The translations under genes were made by a program, and so were the position numbers. From Corynebacterium confusum (lineage in GTDB: Bacteria > Actinomycetota > Actinomycetes > Mycobacteriales > Mycobacteriaceae): DNA of 64,000 nucleotides. Numbering within the stretch: the stretch's first letter is position 1; every line of letters starts with the position of its first letter. Below, one piece after another: positions 48,652 through 58,104 of the stretch. The stretch covers positions 708,294 to 772,293 of the forward strand of contig NZ_CP047202.1 in NCBI RefSeq assembly GCF_030408715.1, given 5' to 3'. The notes under the pieces were generated by a model. It was not told where the DNA came from. It saw only the letters and a program-made list of their open reading frames with translations, and made no database searches.

Positions 48652-50737
48652 TTAGTCCAGGGCGAGCGAGGTAATCCGGGACAGCGGGATGCGCACGGTC
48701 CGCGCCTGGGCGCGGGCGTCGACCTGCCCGCCGGAGACCGTCAGTGGTGTGGCCCGTAAGGACTTCTGCGTCCCGGTCTTGGTGGCATAACCGATGACCA
48801 CCGCCCGTCCGGAGCGCACGGCCGCCTGTAGCAGATCCAGGTCCGGGCCGGTTGTCGCCGTCGGCTCGTCGGGGCGACCGGCGCGGACGGCGTCGACCGC
48901 GGCGTTTAGGGCGGCCGGGGATAGCTGGCTCGCCGAAGGATGGAAGGCCTTGGGCGGGGGCACGGTCGCCCGCGGCGGGGCGACCTGCACCGTTGCGCCG
49001 ACGGCGTCCTCGGCGGCGGGGCTCAGGCCGGCGCGGTGGAGCTTGTCCAGCAACGTGCGCAGCGGCAGCTGGGACACCGCCACGGTGGGGGCGAGCAGGC
49101 GCAGCTCCGGCACGGCGCTCACCGCCTGAGCAAGCACCGCCGGGTCGTCGCTGCGCAGGTACGCGTTGGCCGGGCCGGCGCGCAGGGCGCCGTGGCGCTG
49201 GGCGCTATCTTGCACCAGGTAGCTCACCGGCTGCGGGACCTCGCCCGCGGAGTGCTCGGAAAAGAAATCTTGGAAGTCAGCGGCCGACCAGCCGGCGTCG
49301 AAGCCGCGGCGCAGCGACTCCTCGCTGAGCCGGTAGGTGCTGGCCAGGCCGGGTGATTCGAGATCGGCAATAAGGGCCAGCTTCGCCTGGACGGGGCTGG
49401 TCAGCGGGCCCGGGGCGATGACGCTGAGGTCACCCTGCAGGAGGAAATAGGAAATCTCCTCCGGCGCGAGATCGGTCGCGTTGCCGGTCAGCGCGGTGGT
49501 GGCGCGCCCGCGGGCGATAAGACCCAGCCACTGCGCCTCCGCGGCGAGGGCGGCGATGGTCTCCTCGCCGGTGAGAAGCGCGAAAAGCGGCGAGGAAAAG
49601 CGCAGCTCGGCGGCAAACTCCTCCGCGCTGAGTGCACGTGCGCGGTGCCGGTAGACCTCCAAAACGCGCTGCCGGTAGCCGGGCAGGTGCGCGTCGACGG
49701 CCTCCTTGTCCAAAGGCCGCTTAGCCGACCACGACTGCCACGGGCTGGCCATCCACGCCTCGATGAGCGCCTGCCAGCGCTCGCCCAGGGCCAGATCCTG
49801 CCAGTCCGTCGCGGCCGCGGTGGGGGCCAGGAAGTTGCCCTCGTAGCCGGAGGGCTCGCCGCGGCCGAGCAGGCCGGCGCTATAGCCCAGGTGAATCAGC
49901 CGGGTGATGCCCGGCTCCGGCAGGCTCAGCGCCTTGGCAAGCTGTTTCACGCTCGCCTTGCCCACGGACTTGTCCTTGAGCAGGCTGACAGGGCTGCGGC
50001 CCAGGTGCTCGATTAGGCGCTCGAGCTCGCGGGCGACGTCGAGTCCGCTGGCAGCCCCGGCGGCATCGGCGGCCGGATCCGGGTGTGGTTCCTCGGGCGG
50101 GGCAATCGGCTCGAGCGGGATGACTGGGTGCTTTCGCCCGTGGACGGCGCCAAAGACCGCCCGTGGCAGGCGCAGCGTGCCCGGCTCGGGGCGCAGGACG
50201 AACCCGCGCTCTTCGAGCTTCGCCACGGGCTCCTTCGCGAACGTGCTGGCCGCGCTGGCGCCGCCGGCGTGGGCAATCCCCTGAAGCACCTCGAGCTGCT
50301 CTTCCGGCAGCTGCGCCAGGTCCGCGGGGGGTAACCTCCACCTGGTTAAGCAGCGACCAGCCAGTTGGCAGCGCCGGCATCACCTCGGCTGGCAGCATCA
50401 CCTTGTCCGGGCTGGTGCGGTAAAGCAGGGCGCGCTCGCACAGCGCGTCGGTGATGGGAGCCGCCGCGACCGTGGTGGCGTCGACCTCTTCTAGCTCCGC
50501 GCCGAGGTTGGCCGCGCGTTCCAGCGCAGCTAACAGGTCAGCCGAGCAGTTGCCCAGCGTGCGGGCGATGGAGGTGCGCAGCAGCAAACGGGTGGCTAGT
50601 GGCGCCGGCCCCGGTGGAGGAGGGACCGCGGCGTCGGGGCGGTGCCCGAACAAAGTAGTGAGCTGATCCGAGTCCAAATTAGCGAGGAAATCCCGGTACT
50701 GCGCGGTGCGGCTGGGGCCAGAAGGGGTGATACTCAT
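48652..50737 (-). pseudogene. XPB helicase-associated domain protein, frameshifted
   Basis: The gene reads from about ATG 50737 (MSITPSGPSRTAQYRDF) to about 50332, then must shift frame to continue as DLAQLPEEQLEVLQGIAHAG down to the stop at 48652. The break falls at a run of six G on the plus strand (50326-50331); five would restore one frame of about 695 residues. The C-terminal part matches the helicase-associated, winged-helix protein (mycobacterial Rv0862c type) that partners XPB. Either a sequencing error in the homopolymer or a true, perhaps phase-variable, mutation. ATG 50761 is an alternative start. Confidence 0.8.
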
Positions 50738-50802
50738 CGTGGAAGACAAGTTTAGTGCCATTTGAGTTACTTTTTTCGCGCGGGTTTGGCACAATAAGGA
50801 GT

Positions 50803-50994
50803 ATGTCGAATGTAGAGAAGAAGGGCTTTGTTTCTCCGGCTTGGCCGCAGAACATGGAAGGCCGCGAACACGCCATTACCGAAGTTGCCGCTCCGTTTGC
50901 GGGTGCCTCCAGCCCGTACGGTGACGACACCGTCCTGCCGCTGCCGGCAGACAAGCTGAACTACGTGCATCCCTACACGCGCATCAACAAGTAG
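50803..50994 (+). CDS. small conserved hypothetical protein
   Basis: 63 residues from ATG 50803, with AAGGAG 5 nt upstream. The product is soluble and Pro/Tyr/Asn-rich, without cysteines or membrane helix (core ADKLNYVHPYTRINK). Its position opposite the XPB-associated gene is shared with mycobacteria (Rv0863 region), which supports a real gene. Function unknown. A terminator follows. Confidence 0.7.
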   Translation: MSNVEKKGFVSPAWPQNMEGREHAITEVAAPFAGASSPYGDDTVLPLPADKLNYVHPYTRINK

Positions 50995-51004
50995 TTCACC
51001 CGTA

Positions 51005-51034
51005 ACAATGCCCGGTCTGCGGACCGGGCATTGT
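51005..51034 (+). terminator. terminator after small conserved gene
   Basis: Perfect 13-bp arms ACAATGCCCGGTC / GACCGGGCATTGT with a TGCG loop, 10 nt after the stop codon. Confidence 0.85.
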
Positions 51035-51116
51035 GCTATGCCTTAGCCACTCCTTGCGACGGAGGTGCGGGGGTTGACCTGGGCACGTGGCTCTAGGTTC
51101 TGCTGTAGAAATGCCA

Positions 51117-51147
51117 AAAGGCGCCACCCGGGGTGGGTGGCGCCTTT
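51117..51147 (-). terminator. terminator of rpf gene
   Basis: Arms AAAGGCGCCACCC / GGGTGGCGCCTTT with tails of A on one side and T on the other, so it can work in both directions. It lies 54 nt after the rpf stop. Confidence 0.85.
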
Positions 51148-51200
51148 CTTTTGCTTGTTGGAGATGACTCCGGCCGGGGCGGGACCGGCGTGGACCTTTC

Positions 51201-51836
<636 letters not shown>

Positions 51837-51877
51837 CTATTTCCCCGGTCGGTTACAATTCTTTTGCACGGAAAAAT

Positions 51878-51937
51878 TTGGCCGCCGGCGCGGGAAGACG
51901 GTTAGTCGGGGATGTCTTCGACCAACGCAGCGGCCAA
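51878..51937 (-). promoter_or_regulatory. structured RNA element in rpf leader
   Basis: On the minus-strand RNA, outer arms TTGGCCGC / GCGGCCAA enclose two crossing helices: GTTGGTCG with CGACTAAC (51919-51926 / 51901-51908) and GAAGAC with GTCTTC (51914-51919 / 51894-51899). They share one base and cross, so they form either a pseudoknot or alternative folds. The element ends about 57 nt before the rpf start. Confidence 0.45.
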
Positions 51938-51969
51938 GTGCCTCGACGACAGACTATCGGTTTATAACG

Positions 51970-51993
51970 AAAGTGTCACGTTCTCGACACTTT
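51970..51993. promoter_or_regulatory. 24-bp inverted repeat upstream of rpf
   Basis: Perfect arms AAAGTGTC / GACACTTT around an 8-bp centre. About 150 bp before the rpf start and 210 bp before cspB. It resembles, but does not match, a GlxR/CRP site (TGTGA-N6-TCACA). Confidence 0.45.
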
Positions 51994-52201
51994 TCGGCAC
52001 ACGGGGGCGGGGCCCGAGTGGTGCGTGTGAAAACCTTAAAGTGGAAACCGCAGGTGAGGCGATCGGCCCCCAGGGAAAAGTTATCCATGTGAGATGAGTC
52101 ACCACGGTGTTGTTGTGGGCCAATTATTGACTTCATTTTCGGGGCCGCCAGGGGTTAGAATGGTGAGTTCCATTATGAGAAAAAGAAAGTGGTGAACCAA
52201 C

Positions 52202-52582
52202 GTGCCCATCGGTAAGGTCAGGTGGTTTGACGCGGAGAAGGGCTTCGGCTTTGCCTCCAACCCGGGGGATGAGGACGTCTACATCGGCCGCAACGTGCTG
52301 CCCAAGGGCGTGACCGAGTTGTACCCTGGCCAGCGTATTGAATTCGATTTCGCGGCCGGCCGCCGCGGCCCGCAGGCGCTGCGCGTGAAGGTGCTGGATA
52401 GCCCGCGCCGCCGCAGCCCCGGCCGCAAGCCGGAAGAGCTTGGCAGCATGATCTCGGACGTGATGACCGTGCTGGAGACACAAGTGCAGCCGGCCTTAAG
52501 CGCCGGGCGTTACCCGGAGCGTAAGACCGGCCGGCAGGTCGCAGAGATCCTGCGCGCCATCGCCAAGGACCTGGACAGCTAG
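52202..52582 (+). CDS. cold-shock-domain protein CspB-like, with C-terminal extension
   Basis: 126 residues from GTG 52202. Residues 1-65 are a cold-shock domain: GKVRWFDAEKGFGFA carries the RNP1-like aromatic motif and DEDVYIGRNVL replaces the usual DVFVH of RNP2. A basic linker (RRRSPGRK) and a helical C-terminal extension of about 50 residues follow, which makes it nearly twice as long as classical Csp proteins and matches the mycobacterial CspB (Rv0871) type. It binds single-stranded nucleic acid. Confidence 0.9.
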   Translation: MPIGKVRWFDAEKGFGFASNPGDEDVYIGRNVLPKGVTELYPGQRIEFDFAAGRRGPQALRVKVLDSPRRRSPGRKPEELGSMISDVMTVLETQVQPALSAGRYPERKTGRQVAEILRAIAKDLDS

Positions 52583-52638
52583 GCCCCGCGGCTGGACAGT
52601 TGGGCCCGCGCTGGATGGTCCGCCCAGCGCCTGGGCGG

Positions 52639-53220
52639 CTAGTTGTTCTGCTCCTGCGCGGCGCGCTCGGCCTCGGACATCGTCGATAGCGACCAGACCG
52701 TGGTGTAGGGGGTTTCCTCCCCGTCAGCGTCCGTGCCGATCATGATGGAGGAGACCTCTACCACCATCAGCTTCGGGCGTTCCTGCTTGTCCCCGGATGT
52801 GGATTCCTCAATCGGATCCACGGAACCGGGGATTTCTACTGTCTCGGTGTCGTAGGCGCCGTGCGTGGTCTCGTCGTTGGCGGCCGGGTCGTCGTAGATG
52901 CTCAGGACCCGCCACTCGTGGTTATGGATGGCCTCCGGGATATCTAGCACCAGCTTGTCGTTGGGGCCGACCTCCAGGTTGGGGACGTCCTTTTCCTCGC
53001 ACTCCGTTCCCGGCTCGCAGGACATATACGGGTGGACCTCGAGCTCCTTGTCGCCGACGTGGGCGGTAACCGCTACCTCTTCCGGCTCCGGACCCGGGCG
53101 GCTGTTCCACCAGTTCTGGAACAGCACCACCGCCACCACGATGACGATGACGGCGATGATCAGCGCCAAGACCTGGATCAGTTGCTTGCGTTTTGCCTCT
53201 TTGCGGGTGGCCATGGGCAT
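52639..53220 (-). CDS. membrane-anchored protein, DUF2771-like
   Basis: 193 residues from ATG 53220 (191 from ATG 53214). A short Lys/Arg-rich N terminus is followed by one membrane helix (about 14-34) and a soluble, acidic, extracytoplasmic domain with two Cys in MSCEPGTECEE. It is probably the DUF2771 family, from memory. The start lies 5 nt after the stop of the upstream cyclotransferase-like gene, so they form an operon at the cell surface. Function unknown. Confidence 0.7.
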   Translation of the reverse strand: MPMATRKEAKRKQLIQVLALIIAVIVIVVAVVLFQNWWNSRPGPEPEEVAVTAHVGDKELEVHPYMSCEPGTECEEKDVPNLEVGPNDKLVLDIPEAIHNHEWRVLSIYDDPAANDETTHGAYDTETVEIPGSVDPIEESTSGDKQERPKLMVVEVSSIMIGTDADGEETPYTTVWSLSTMSEAERAAQEQNN

Positions 53221-53225
53221 AGATC

Positions 53226-54110
53226 TTACTCGAAGGTCACGCGGTACAGATCCGGCCACCGCTTACCGGTTAGGTAGTACTCGTCGGTGCCCGGGATATG
53301 GGCGATCCCGTTGAGCACGTTGTCGGGGTTAGGCGCGGCGTTGTTGGCCAGCCCCGAGGCGTCGATGACGGCGTCGACCGTCCCGGTGGCTGGGTCGATG
53401 CGCAGGATGTCGGTGGAAAACCAGACGTTGGCGTAGATCTGCCCGTCGACGCATTCGAGCTCGTTGATCTCATCGATCTCTTCGCCGTCCAAGGTCACCG
53501 TGACCCGATCCAGCTCGTCGAAGTTGTCGCGGTCCACGAAGCGCAGGGTGGAGGTGCCGTCGGAGAGTGCTAGCCGGTCGCCCATATCGCACAGGCCCCA
53601 GCCCTCGCCGGAATACTCCGCGGATCCGGTGGTTTCGAGGGTATCCGCGTCGAAGGACAACGCCGTGCCCGACTTCCATGTCAGCTGCCAGAGCGTGTCG
53701 CCGCTACGGGTGATGCCTTCGCCGAACTGATCGTCTGCTAGCGCGGTCGACTTCTGCGGGGAGGTCTCGCCCGGGACCAGCCGGTGCACGCCGGATTCGC
53801 CGTAGCGCCCGGTGCCCACCAGCAGGTTGCCGTCTTTGCCCACCTCGAGGCCCTGCGTGAACAGGCTCTCGTCGTAGTCGAGGCGCTCCACCACCCGCGC
53901 CTGAAGGCGCTCGACCGCGGGGGCGGCAGTGGTGGCGGCCCCGTCTTCCGGGGCGGAGGCAGCGTGATCTGCGCCGCGGTCGGTGTCCGGGGCGGCGCTG
54001 CAGGCGCTCAAGGCCAGGCCGGCGCAGACCAGAAGCGCGCCTAACCGGCGCGTTTGCTGATGATTGCGGGGGCGCTGGCGGTGACGTGGTGGCGACAGGA
54101 GGGAACCCAT
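53226..54110 (-). CDS. glutaminyl-peptide cyclotransferase-like lipoprotein
   Basis: 294 residues from ATG 54110. A signal peptide with lipobox LALSAC (Cys near residue 37) is followed by a five-bladed beta-propeller of the glutamine cyclotransferase family (plant/bacterial QC, PF05096): FTQGLEVGKDGNLLVGTGRYG, WQLTWKSGTALSFD, GWGLCDMGDRLALSDGT, INELECVDGQIYANVW and VLNGIAH. It would convert N-terminal Gln to pyroglutamate outside the membrane. CACAAT stands exactly 7 nt before the ATG and no Shine-Dalgarno is present, so the mRNA is probably leaderless. Confidence 0.85.
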   Translation of the reverse strand: MGSLLSPPRHRQRPRNHQQTRRLGALLVCAGLALSACSAAPDTDRGADHAASAPEDGAATTAAPAVERLQARVVERLDYDESLFTQGLEVGKDGNLLVGTGRYGESGVHRLVPGETSPQKSTALADDQFGEGITRSGDTLWQLTWKSGTALSFDADTLETTGSAEYSGEGWGLCDMGDRLALSDGTSTLRFVDRDNFDELDRVTVTLDGEEIDEINELECVDGQIYANVWFSTDILRIDPATGTVDAVIDASGLANNAAPNPDNVLNGIAHIPGTDEYYLTGKRWPDLYRVTFE

Positions 54111-54149
54111 ACACCATATTGTGCCGCATATGCACCATAATGATTCGAT

Positions 54150-54812
54150 GTGTCCTCTAAAAAGCTCCAATTCACCTCCACCAACCCGCTGCTGGGCCCC
54201 GCGGCCGTCGAGACCGCTCGTTGGGCCCTGGAAGAACTAGGCGACGGCGACGTCGGCCGCCACATCGGCGTCGGCGGGCTGAGTCCGCACGCGGTCACCC
54301 ACCGTTTTGCCGCGGACGTGCCCGGCTACCACGGGTGGGAATGGCAGGCGGTCCTGGCCTGCGCCGCCGGCAGCGACGAGGTCACCGTCAGCGAGCTGGC
54401 CCTCGTCCCCGGCGGGGAGGCCCTGCAGGCGCCCGATTGGGTGCCGTACACCGACCGGGTGCGCCCCGGGGATCTGGAGCCGGGCGACGTCATGCCGCCC
54501 GCGCCGGGGGATAGCCGCCTCGGCGATGACGGCACGCTAAGCCAGGCCGGCTGGAAGGAGGCGGCTAAGCGCTGGCAGGCTGCTTACGGGCCGGAAGCGC
54601 CTATGGCCGCCCAGGCGCACCTGCAGTGTGCGACTTGCGCGTTCTTCCTGCCGCTGAAGGACAACTTCGGCGTGTGCGCCAACGAGTACTCCGCGGACGG
54701 GTGCGCCGTCCACGCCCGTTACGGCTGCGGCGCCCACTCCCAGACCACCATCGCCCCGGAGTCGGCGGTGGACCCGGACACCGTCTTCGACGACGAAGCG
54801 CCCTTCTATTAA
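54150..54812 (+). CDS. DUF3027 family protein
   Basis: 220 residues from GTG 54150. The family is recognised from the conserved HRFAADVPGYHGWEWQ and the WVPYTDRVRPGDLEPGD segment. A Cys cluster near the C terminus (CATCAFF, GVCANEY, GCAVHARYGCGAHS) suggests a metal site. CATAAT ends 8 nt before the GTG, so the start is probably leaderless. Divergent from the cyclotransferase gene with only 39 bp between start codons. Function unknown. Confidence 0.82.
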   Translation: MSSKKLQFTSTNPLLGPAAVETARWALEELGDGDVGRHIGVGGLSPHAVTHRFAADVPGYHGWEWQAVLACAAGSDEVTVSELALVPGGEALQAPDWVPYTDRVRPGDLEPGDVMPPAPGDSRLGDDGTLSQAGWKEAAKRWQAAYGPEAPMAAQAHLQCATCAFFLPLKDNFGVCANEYSADGCAVHARYGCGAHSQTTIAPESAVDPDTVFDDEAPFY

Positions 54813-54998
54813 TCCTTAGCTGTCACCGGCAGCAGTAGCTGTTGCCGCAATCGTTATTGTAGAAAGCGTCGCTGTTGCCGCCCCGGAGGATTTCGGCGGG
54901 GCGGGGGTGGAGGATTTTGTGCGCGGGGCTGACAAGTATGAAACTGTTAGCGGTAAATCAGTAGGGCACGGTGACATAAGTAAAGGGAAGTCAGCTCC

Positions 54999-56423
54999 AT
55001 GCGCGCGACGCTCGATCGCTATTTCAAAATATCCGAACGCGGATCCACCATTGGCACCGAGATTCGAGGCGGGACCGTCTCGTTTTTCGCGATGGCCTAT
55101 ATCATCCTCCTCAACCCGCTCATCCTGGGCACCTCCCCGGACGTCGAGGGCAACACCCTGGGAGTGCCCCAGGTAGCAGCCGCCACCGCGCTCGTGGCCG
55201 GGGTGATGACCATCGCCTTCGGTGCCATCGCTAACTATCCCTTCGCTTTTGCCGCCGGCCTGGGGCTGAATACCTTCGTGGCGGTCAGTCTCGTGGCCAC
55301 GGAGGGCCTGACCTGGTCGGAGGCCATGGGCCTGGTGGTCATCGACGGCATCATCATCGTCATCCTGGCGGTCTCCGGCTTCCGCACCGCGGTCTTCAAG
55401 GCCATCCCGGCCTCCATGAAGGCCGCGATGGGCGTGGGCATCGGCATGTTCATCGCCATGATCGGCTTCGTCGACGGCGGTTTCGTCACCCGCGTGCCGG
55501 ACGCGGCGAATACCACCGTGCCGGTCAGCCTGGGCATCAACGGTTCCATCTCCACCTGGCCGAGCCTGGTCTTCGTGCTGGGGCTTATCATCTGCGCAGC
55601 CCTGGTCATCCGCAACGTGCCCGGCGGGCTGTTCATCGGCATTATCGCCACCACGATCATCGCCATGGTCGTCGAAGCGCTCACCGGCGCCGGCTCCGCC
55701 GCGGAGAACACCGGCGGCTGGAACATGGCGGTGCCGAAGGTGCCGGACTCCCTGGGCGGGCTGCCGGACCTGTCGATCGTCGGCGCCGTCGACCTGCTGG
55801 GGGCGTTCAGCCGTATCGGCGTGGTCGCCGCGACCCTGCTGGTTTTCGCCCTGGTGCTGACCAACTTCTTCGACGCCATGGGCACCATGACGGCCCTCGG
55901 CCGCCACGGCAACCTGACCGATTCCGAGGGCAACCTGCCGAACCTGAAGAAGGCGCTGGTCGTCGAGGGCTTCGGCGCCGTCGGCGGCGGCCTGGGCTCG
56001 GCGTCGTCGAACACCGTCTTCGCGGATTCCTCCGCCGGTATCGGCGACGGCGCGCGCACCGGCCTGGCCAACATCACCACCGGCGTCCTGTTCATCCTGG
56101 CGATGTTCCTGACCCCGCTCTACGAGGTCGTGCCCATCGAGGCCGCCTCCTCGGTGCTCGTGGTGGTCGGCGTCATGATGGCCGGCCAGCTTACCGCCAT
56201 CGAGTGGAACAAGATGTACGTGGCCATCCCGGCCTTTTTGACCATCGTCGTGATGCCCTTTACCTACTCCATCGCCAACGGCATCGGCATCGGGTTTATC
56301 TCCTTTGCTCTGATGTCCACCTTCGCCGGCAAGGCCAAGGAAATCCACTGGCTGATGTGGCTCATTTCCGGCTTGTTCGTGGTCTACTTCGCCATGGATC
56401 CCATCATGAGTCTGGTGGAATAG
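54999..56423 (+). CDS. NCS2-type purine (xanthine/guanine/hypoxanthine) permease
   Basis: 474 residues with about 13-14 membrane helices. AzgA/GhxP subfamily features: RYFKISERGSTIGTEIRGG at the N terminus, AFAAGLGLNTFVA, LVLTNFFDAMGTMTALG, and GGGLGSASSNTVFADSSAGI. It is likely a proton symporter for a purine base. ATG 54999 has AAAGGGAAG upstream. It appears monocistronic, ending 20 nt before the methyltransferase gene. Confidence 0.9.
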   Translation: MRATLDRYFKISERGSTIGTEIRGGTVSFFAMAYIILLNPLILGTSPDVEGNTLGVPQVAAATALVAGVMTIAFGAIANYPFAFAAGLGLNTFVAVSLVATEGLTWSEAMGLVVIDGIIIVILAVSGFRTAVFKAIPASMKAAMGVGIGMFIAMIGFVDGGFVTRVPDAANTTVPVSLGINGSISTWPSLVFVLGLIICAALVIRNVPGGLFIGIIATTIIAMVVEALTGAGSAAENTGGWNMAVPKVPDSLGGLPDLSIVGAVDLLGAFSRIGVVAATLLVFALVLTNFFDAMGTMTALGRHGNLTDSEGNLPNLKKALVVEGFGAVGGGLGSASSNTVFADSSAGIGDGARTGLANITTGVLFILAMFLTPLYEVVPIEAASSVLVVVGVMMAGQLTAIEWNKMYVAIPAFLTIVVMPFTYSIANGIGIGFISFALMSTFAGKAKEIHWLMWLISGLFVVYFAMDPIMSLVE

Positions 56424-56443
56424 CGTGCGCTAGATTAGGGGGC

Positions 56444-57247
56444 ATGGATAGAACTTTCATCGCCGACCCGAACGACCCTCGCCTGGACGATATCCGGGAC
56501 TTGAACAAGTCCGATAAGTCCGGCGAGGGTTTAGTCATTGCGGAGGGCCATCTGGTGGTCTCCCGCCTGGTCGAGTCCTCGTTCCCGGTGCGTTGCCTGG
56601 TGGGCTTTCCGCAGAAGATCGACCAGTACGTCGAGACCTACGGCGAGCCCGGCTGCCCAGTCTACGAGGTCGAGCGGGACACGCTGGCCCAAGTCGCCGG
56701 ATTCGACATGCACCGCGGGCTCGTCGCCGCCGCGGACCGCGCGCTGCTGCCGGCAGTCGGGGACGTGGTGGACAAGGCGCGCACGGTGGTCGTGCTCGAG
56801 GGTGTAGGCGACCACGAAAACATCGGCTCCATCTTCCGCAACGCGGCGGGCCTGGGCGTGGACGCGGTCTTGCTGGGCAGCGGCGCGGCCGATCCCCTCT
56901 ACCGGCGCAGCGTGCGCGTGTCCATGGGGCACGTGTTGCGCCTGCCTTTTGCCCGCTTCGAGGGCGGGTACACTACCTGGCAGCGTTCGCTGGACGTGCT
57001 GCGCGATGCCGGCTTCCGGCTGGTCTCGCTGACCCCGGGTGGGGACACGCACATCGCCGACGCCGTCGCCGGGGCGGAGAAGGTGGCGCTGCTCGTCGGC
57101 GCGGAGGGCCCGGGGCTGACCGAGCACGCGATGCGCGCGACCGACGTGCGCGCGAGTATCCCCATGGCGCAGCACACGGATTCGCTCAACGTGGCCACCG
57201 CCGCGGCCGTGGCTTTCTATGAGCGCCAGCGGTCCTTGAGGGACTGA
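56444..57247 (+). CDS. TrmH/SpoU-family RNA 2'-O-methyltransferase
   Basis: 267 residues. The SPOUT-class motifs are complete: motif 1 DHENIGSIFRNAAGLGVDAV, motif 2 LLVGAEGPGLTEHAM, and motif 3 IPMAQHTDSLNVATAAAVA. An N-terminal substrate-binding part of about 100 residues precedes the knot. It methylates a ribose in rRNA or tRNA; the target is unknown. TAGATT ends 7 nt before ATG 56444, consistent with a leaderless mRNA. Its 3' end overlaps the convergent gene by 31 nt. Confidence 0.92.
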   Translation: MDRTFIADPNDPRLDDIRDLNKSDKSGEGLVIAEGHLVVSRLVESSFPVRCLVGFPQKIDQYVETYGEPGCPVYEVERDTLAQVAGFDMHRGLVAAADRALLPAVGDVVDKARTVVVLEGVGDHENIGSIFRNAAGLGVDAVLLGSGAADPLYRRSVRVSMGHVLRLPFARFEGGYTTWQRSLDVLRDAGFRLVSLTPGGDTHIADAVAGAEKVALLVGAEGPGLTEHAMRATDVRASIPMAQHTDSLNVATAAAVAFYERQRSLRD

Positions 57248-58089
57248 GAGACCTTGCGCGAGGCCTTGGACCACCACTTGTTCGCGGTGGAGCTCACGCG
57301 CCGGGCGGCGGCCGCAGACGCCTGCGCCAGGGCGCGGAACTCGTCGCCAGTGGATTCCTCCTCGGCCGCGGCGTCCTCGTAGTCGTCGTAGTCGGTGTTG
57401 CCTGGGCCGATGCCCAGCTTCGACGTCGACGCCGAGGTCACCCGCGCGATGGTGGGGCGCTTCGGCTTGTCAATCTTCGGCTCCGGGCGCCCGTCCACGG
57501 CGTAGCCCACCACGTCCAGGTCCGGGCCCTGGGCGCTGATGTCGACGCCCAGCCAGCTGCGCTGGGCCTCTTCCATCAGGTCCCGCGGGCGGAAGGGCAG
57601 GGCGATGCCGCCGGTGGAGTCGTTGTGCTCGCCGGCCCAGTAGGGGCCCTCGAAGGGCTCGGGAAGGCCGGAGTCTTCCAGCACCTCCAGGCGGGTGCAG
57701 CACAGCGAGCGCTTGAGCTCGCCGTTGTGGAAGTGCGCGAAGCCGGCATAGGTGTCCTCGTCGTGGTGGACGAAGGTGTAGAGGTTTTCCCACGGCGCCG
57801 CCTTGCGCAGAGCCTGCGGCAGCTGGGAGAGGATGATGCCCTCGCCCTCAATCACCGTCTGGACCACCGTCACGCCCGGGTAGCCGCCGATGTAGTACTC
57901 GGCGCTGTCGGCGGGGGCGGAGCGGTTAAAAGGGAACTGTCCGATGGGAGTGATGGGGAAGGCCGGGTTGAGCTGGGCCAGGAACTTGCGGCCATAGCCG
58001 CGGTCGGCTTTGGGCTCAGCTTCGAGAACGGCGGCGGGGTTGGGGGAGGTCACGTACCACAAGGTAATGACGGCGCGGGAAAAATCCAT
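57217..58089 (-). CDS. conserved actinobacterial protein, DUF6928-like
   Basis: 290 residues. The first 175 form a folded domain beginning MDFSRAVITLWYVTSPNPAA and containing GGYPGVTVVQTVIEGEG and LYTFVHHDEDTYAGFAHF. The rest is a disordered, acidic then basic tail. I think it is DUF6928, a label from memory. AGGATC precedes the ATG and the SepH gene stops 15 nt upstream, so the two are likely co-transcribed. Convergent coding overlap of 31 nt with the TrmH gene. Confidence 0.75.
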   Translation of the reverse strand: MDFSRAVITLWYVTSPNPAAVLEAEPKADRGYGRKFLAQLNPAFPITPIGQFPFNRSAPADSAEYYIGGYPGVTVVQTVIEGEGIILSQLPQALRKAAPWENLYTFVHHDEDTYAGFAHFHNGELKRSLCCTRLEVLEDSGLPEPFEGPYWAGEHNDSTGGIALPFRPRDLMEEAQRSWLGVDISAQGPDLDVVGYAVDGRPEPKIDKPKRPTIARVTSASTSKLGIGPGNTDYDDYEDAAAEEESTGDEFRALAQASAAAARRVSSTANKWWSKASRKVSQSLKDRWRS

Positions 58090-58104
58090 GATCCTGGTAG
58101 TCGC

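Noticed and set aside
51117..51147. Small RNA between 51094 and 51147
   Set aside because: TAGGTT at 51094 has no -35 box at a suitable distance, so the hairpin is better explained as the rpf terminator.
54816..56348. 510-residue minus-strand frame opposite the NCS2 permease
   Set aside because: Asp/Gly/His-rich shadow with no recognisable domain.
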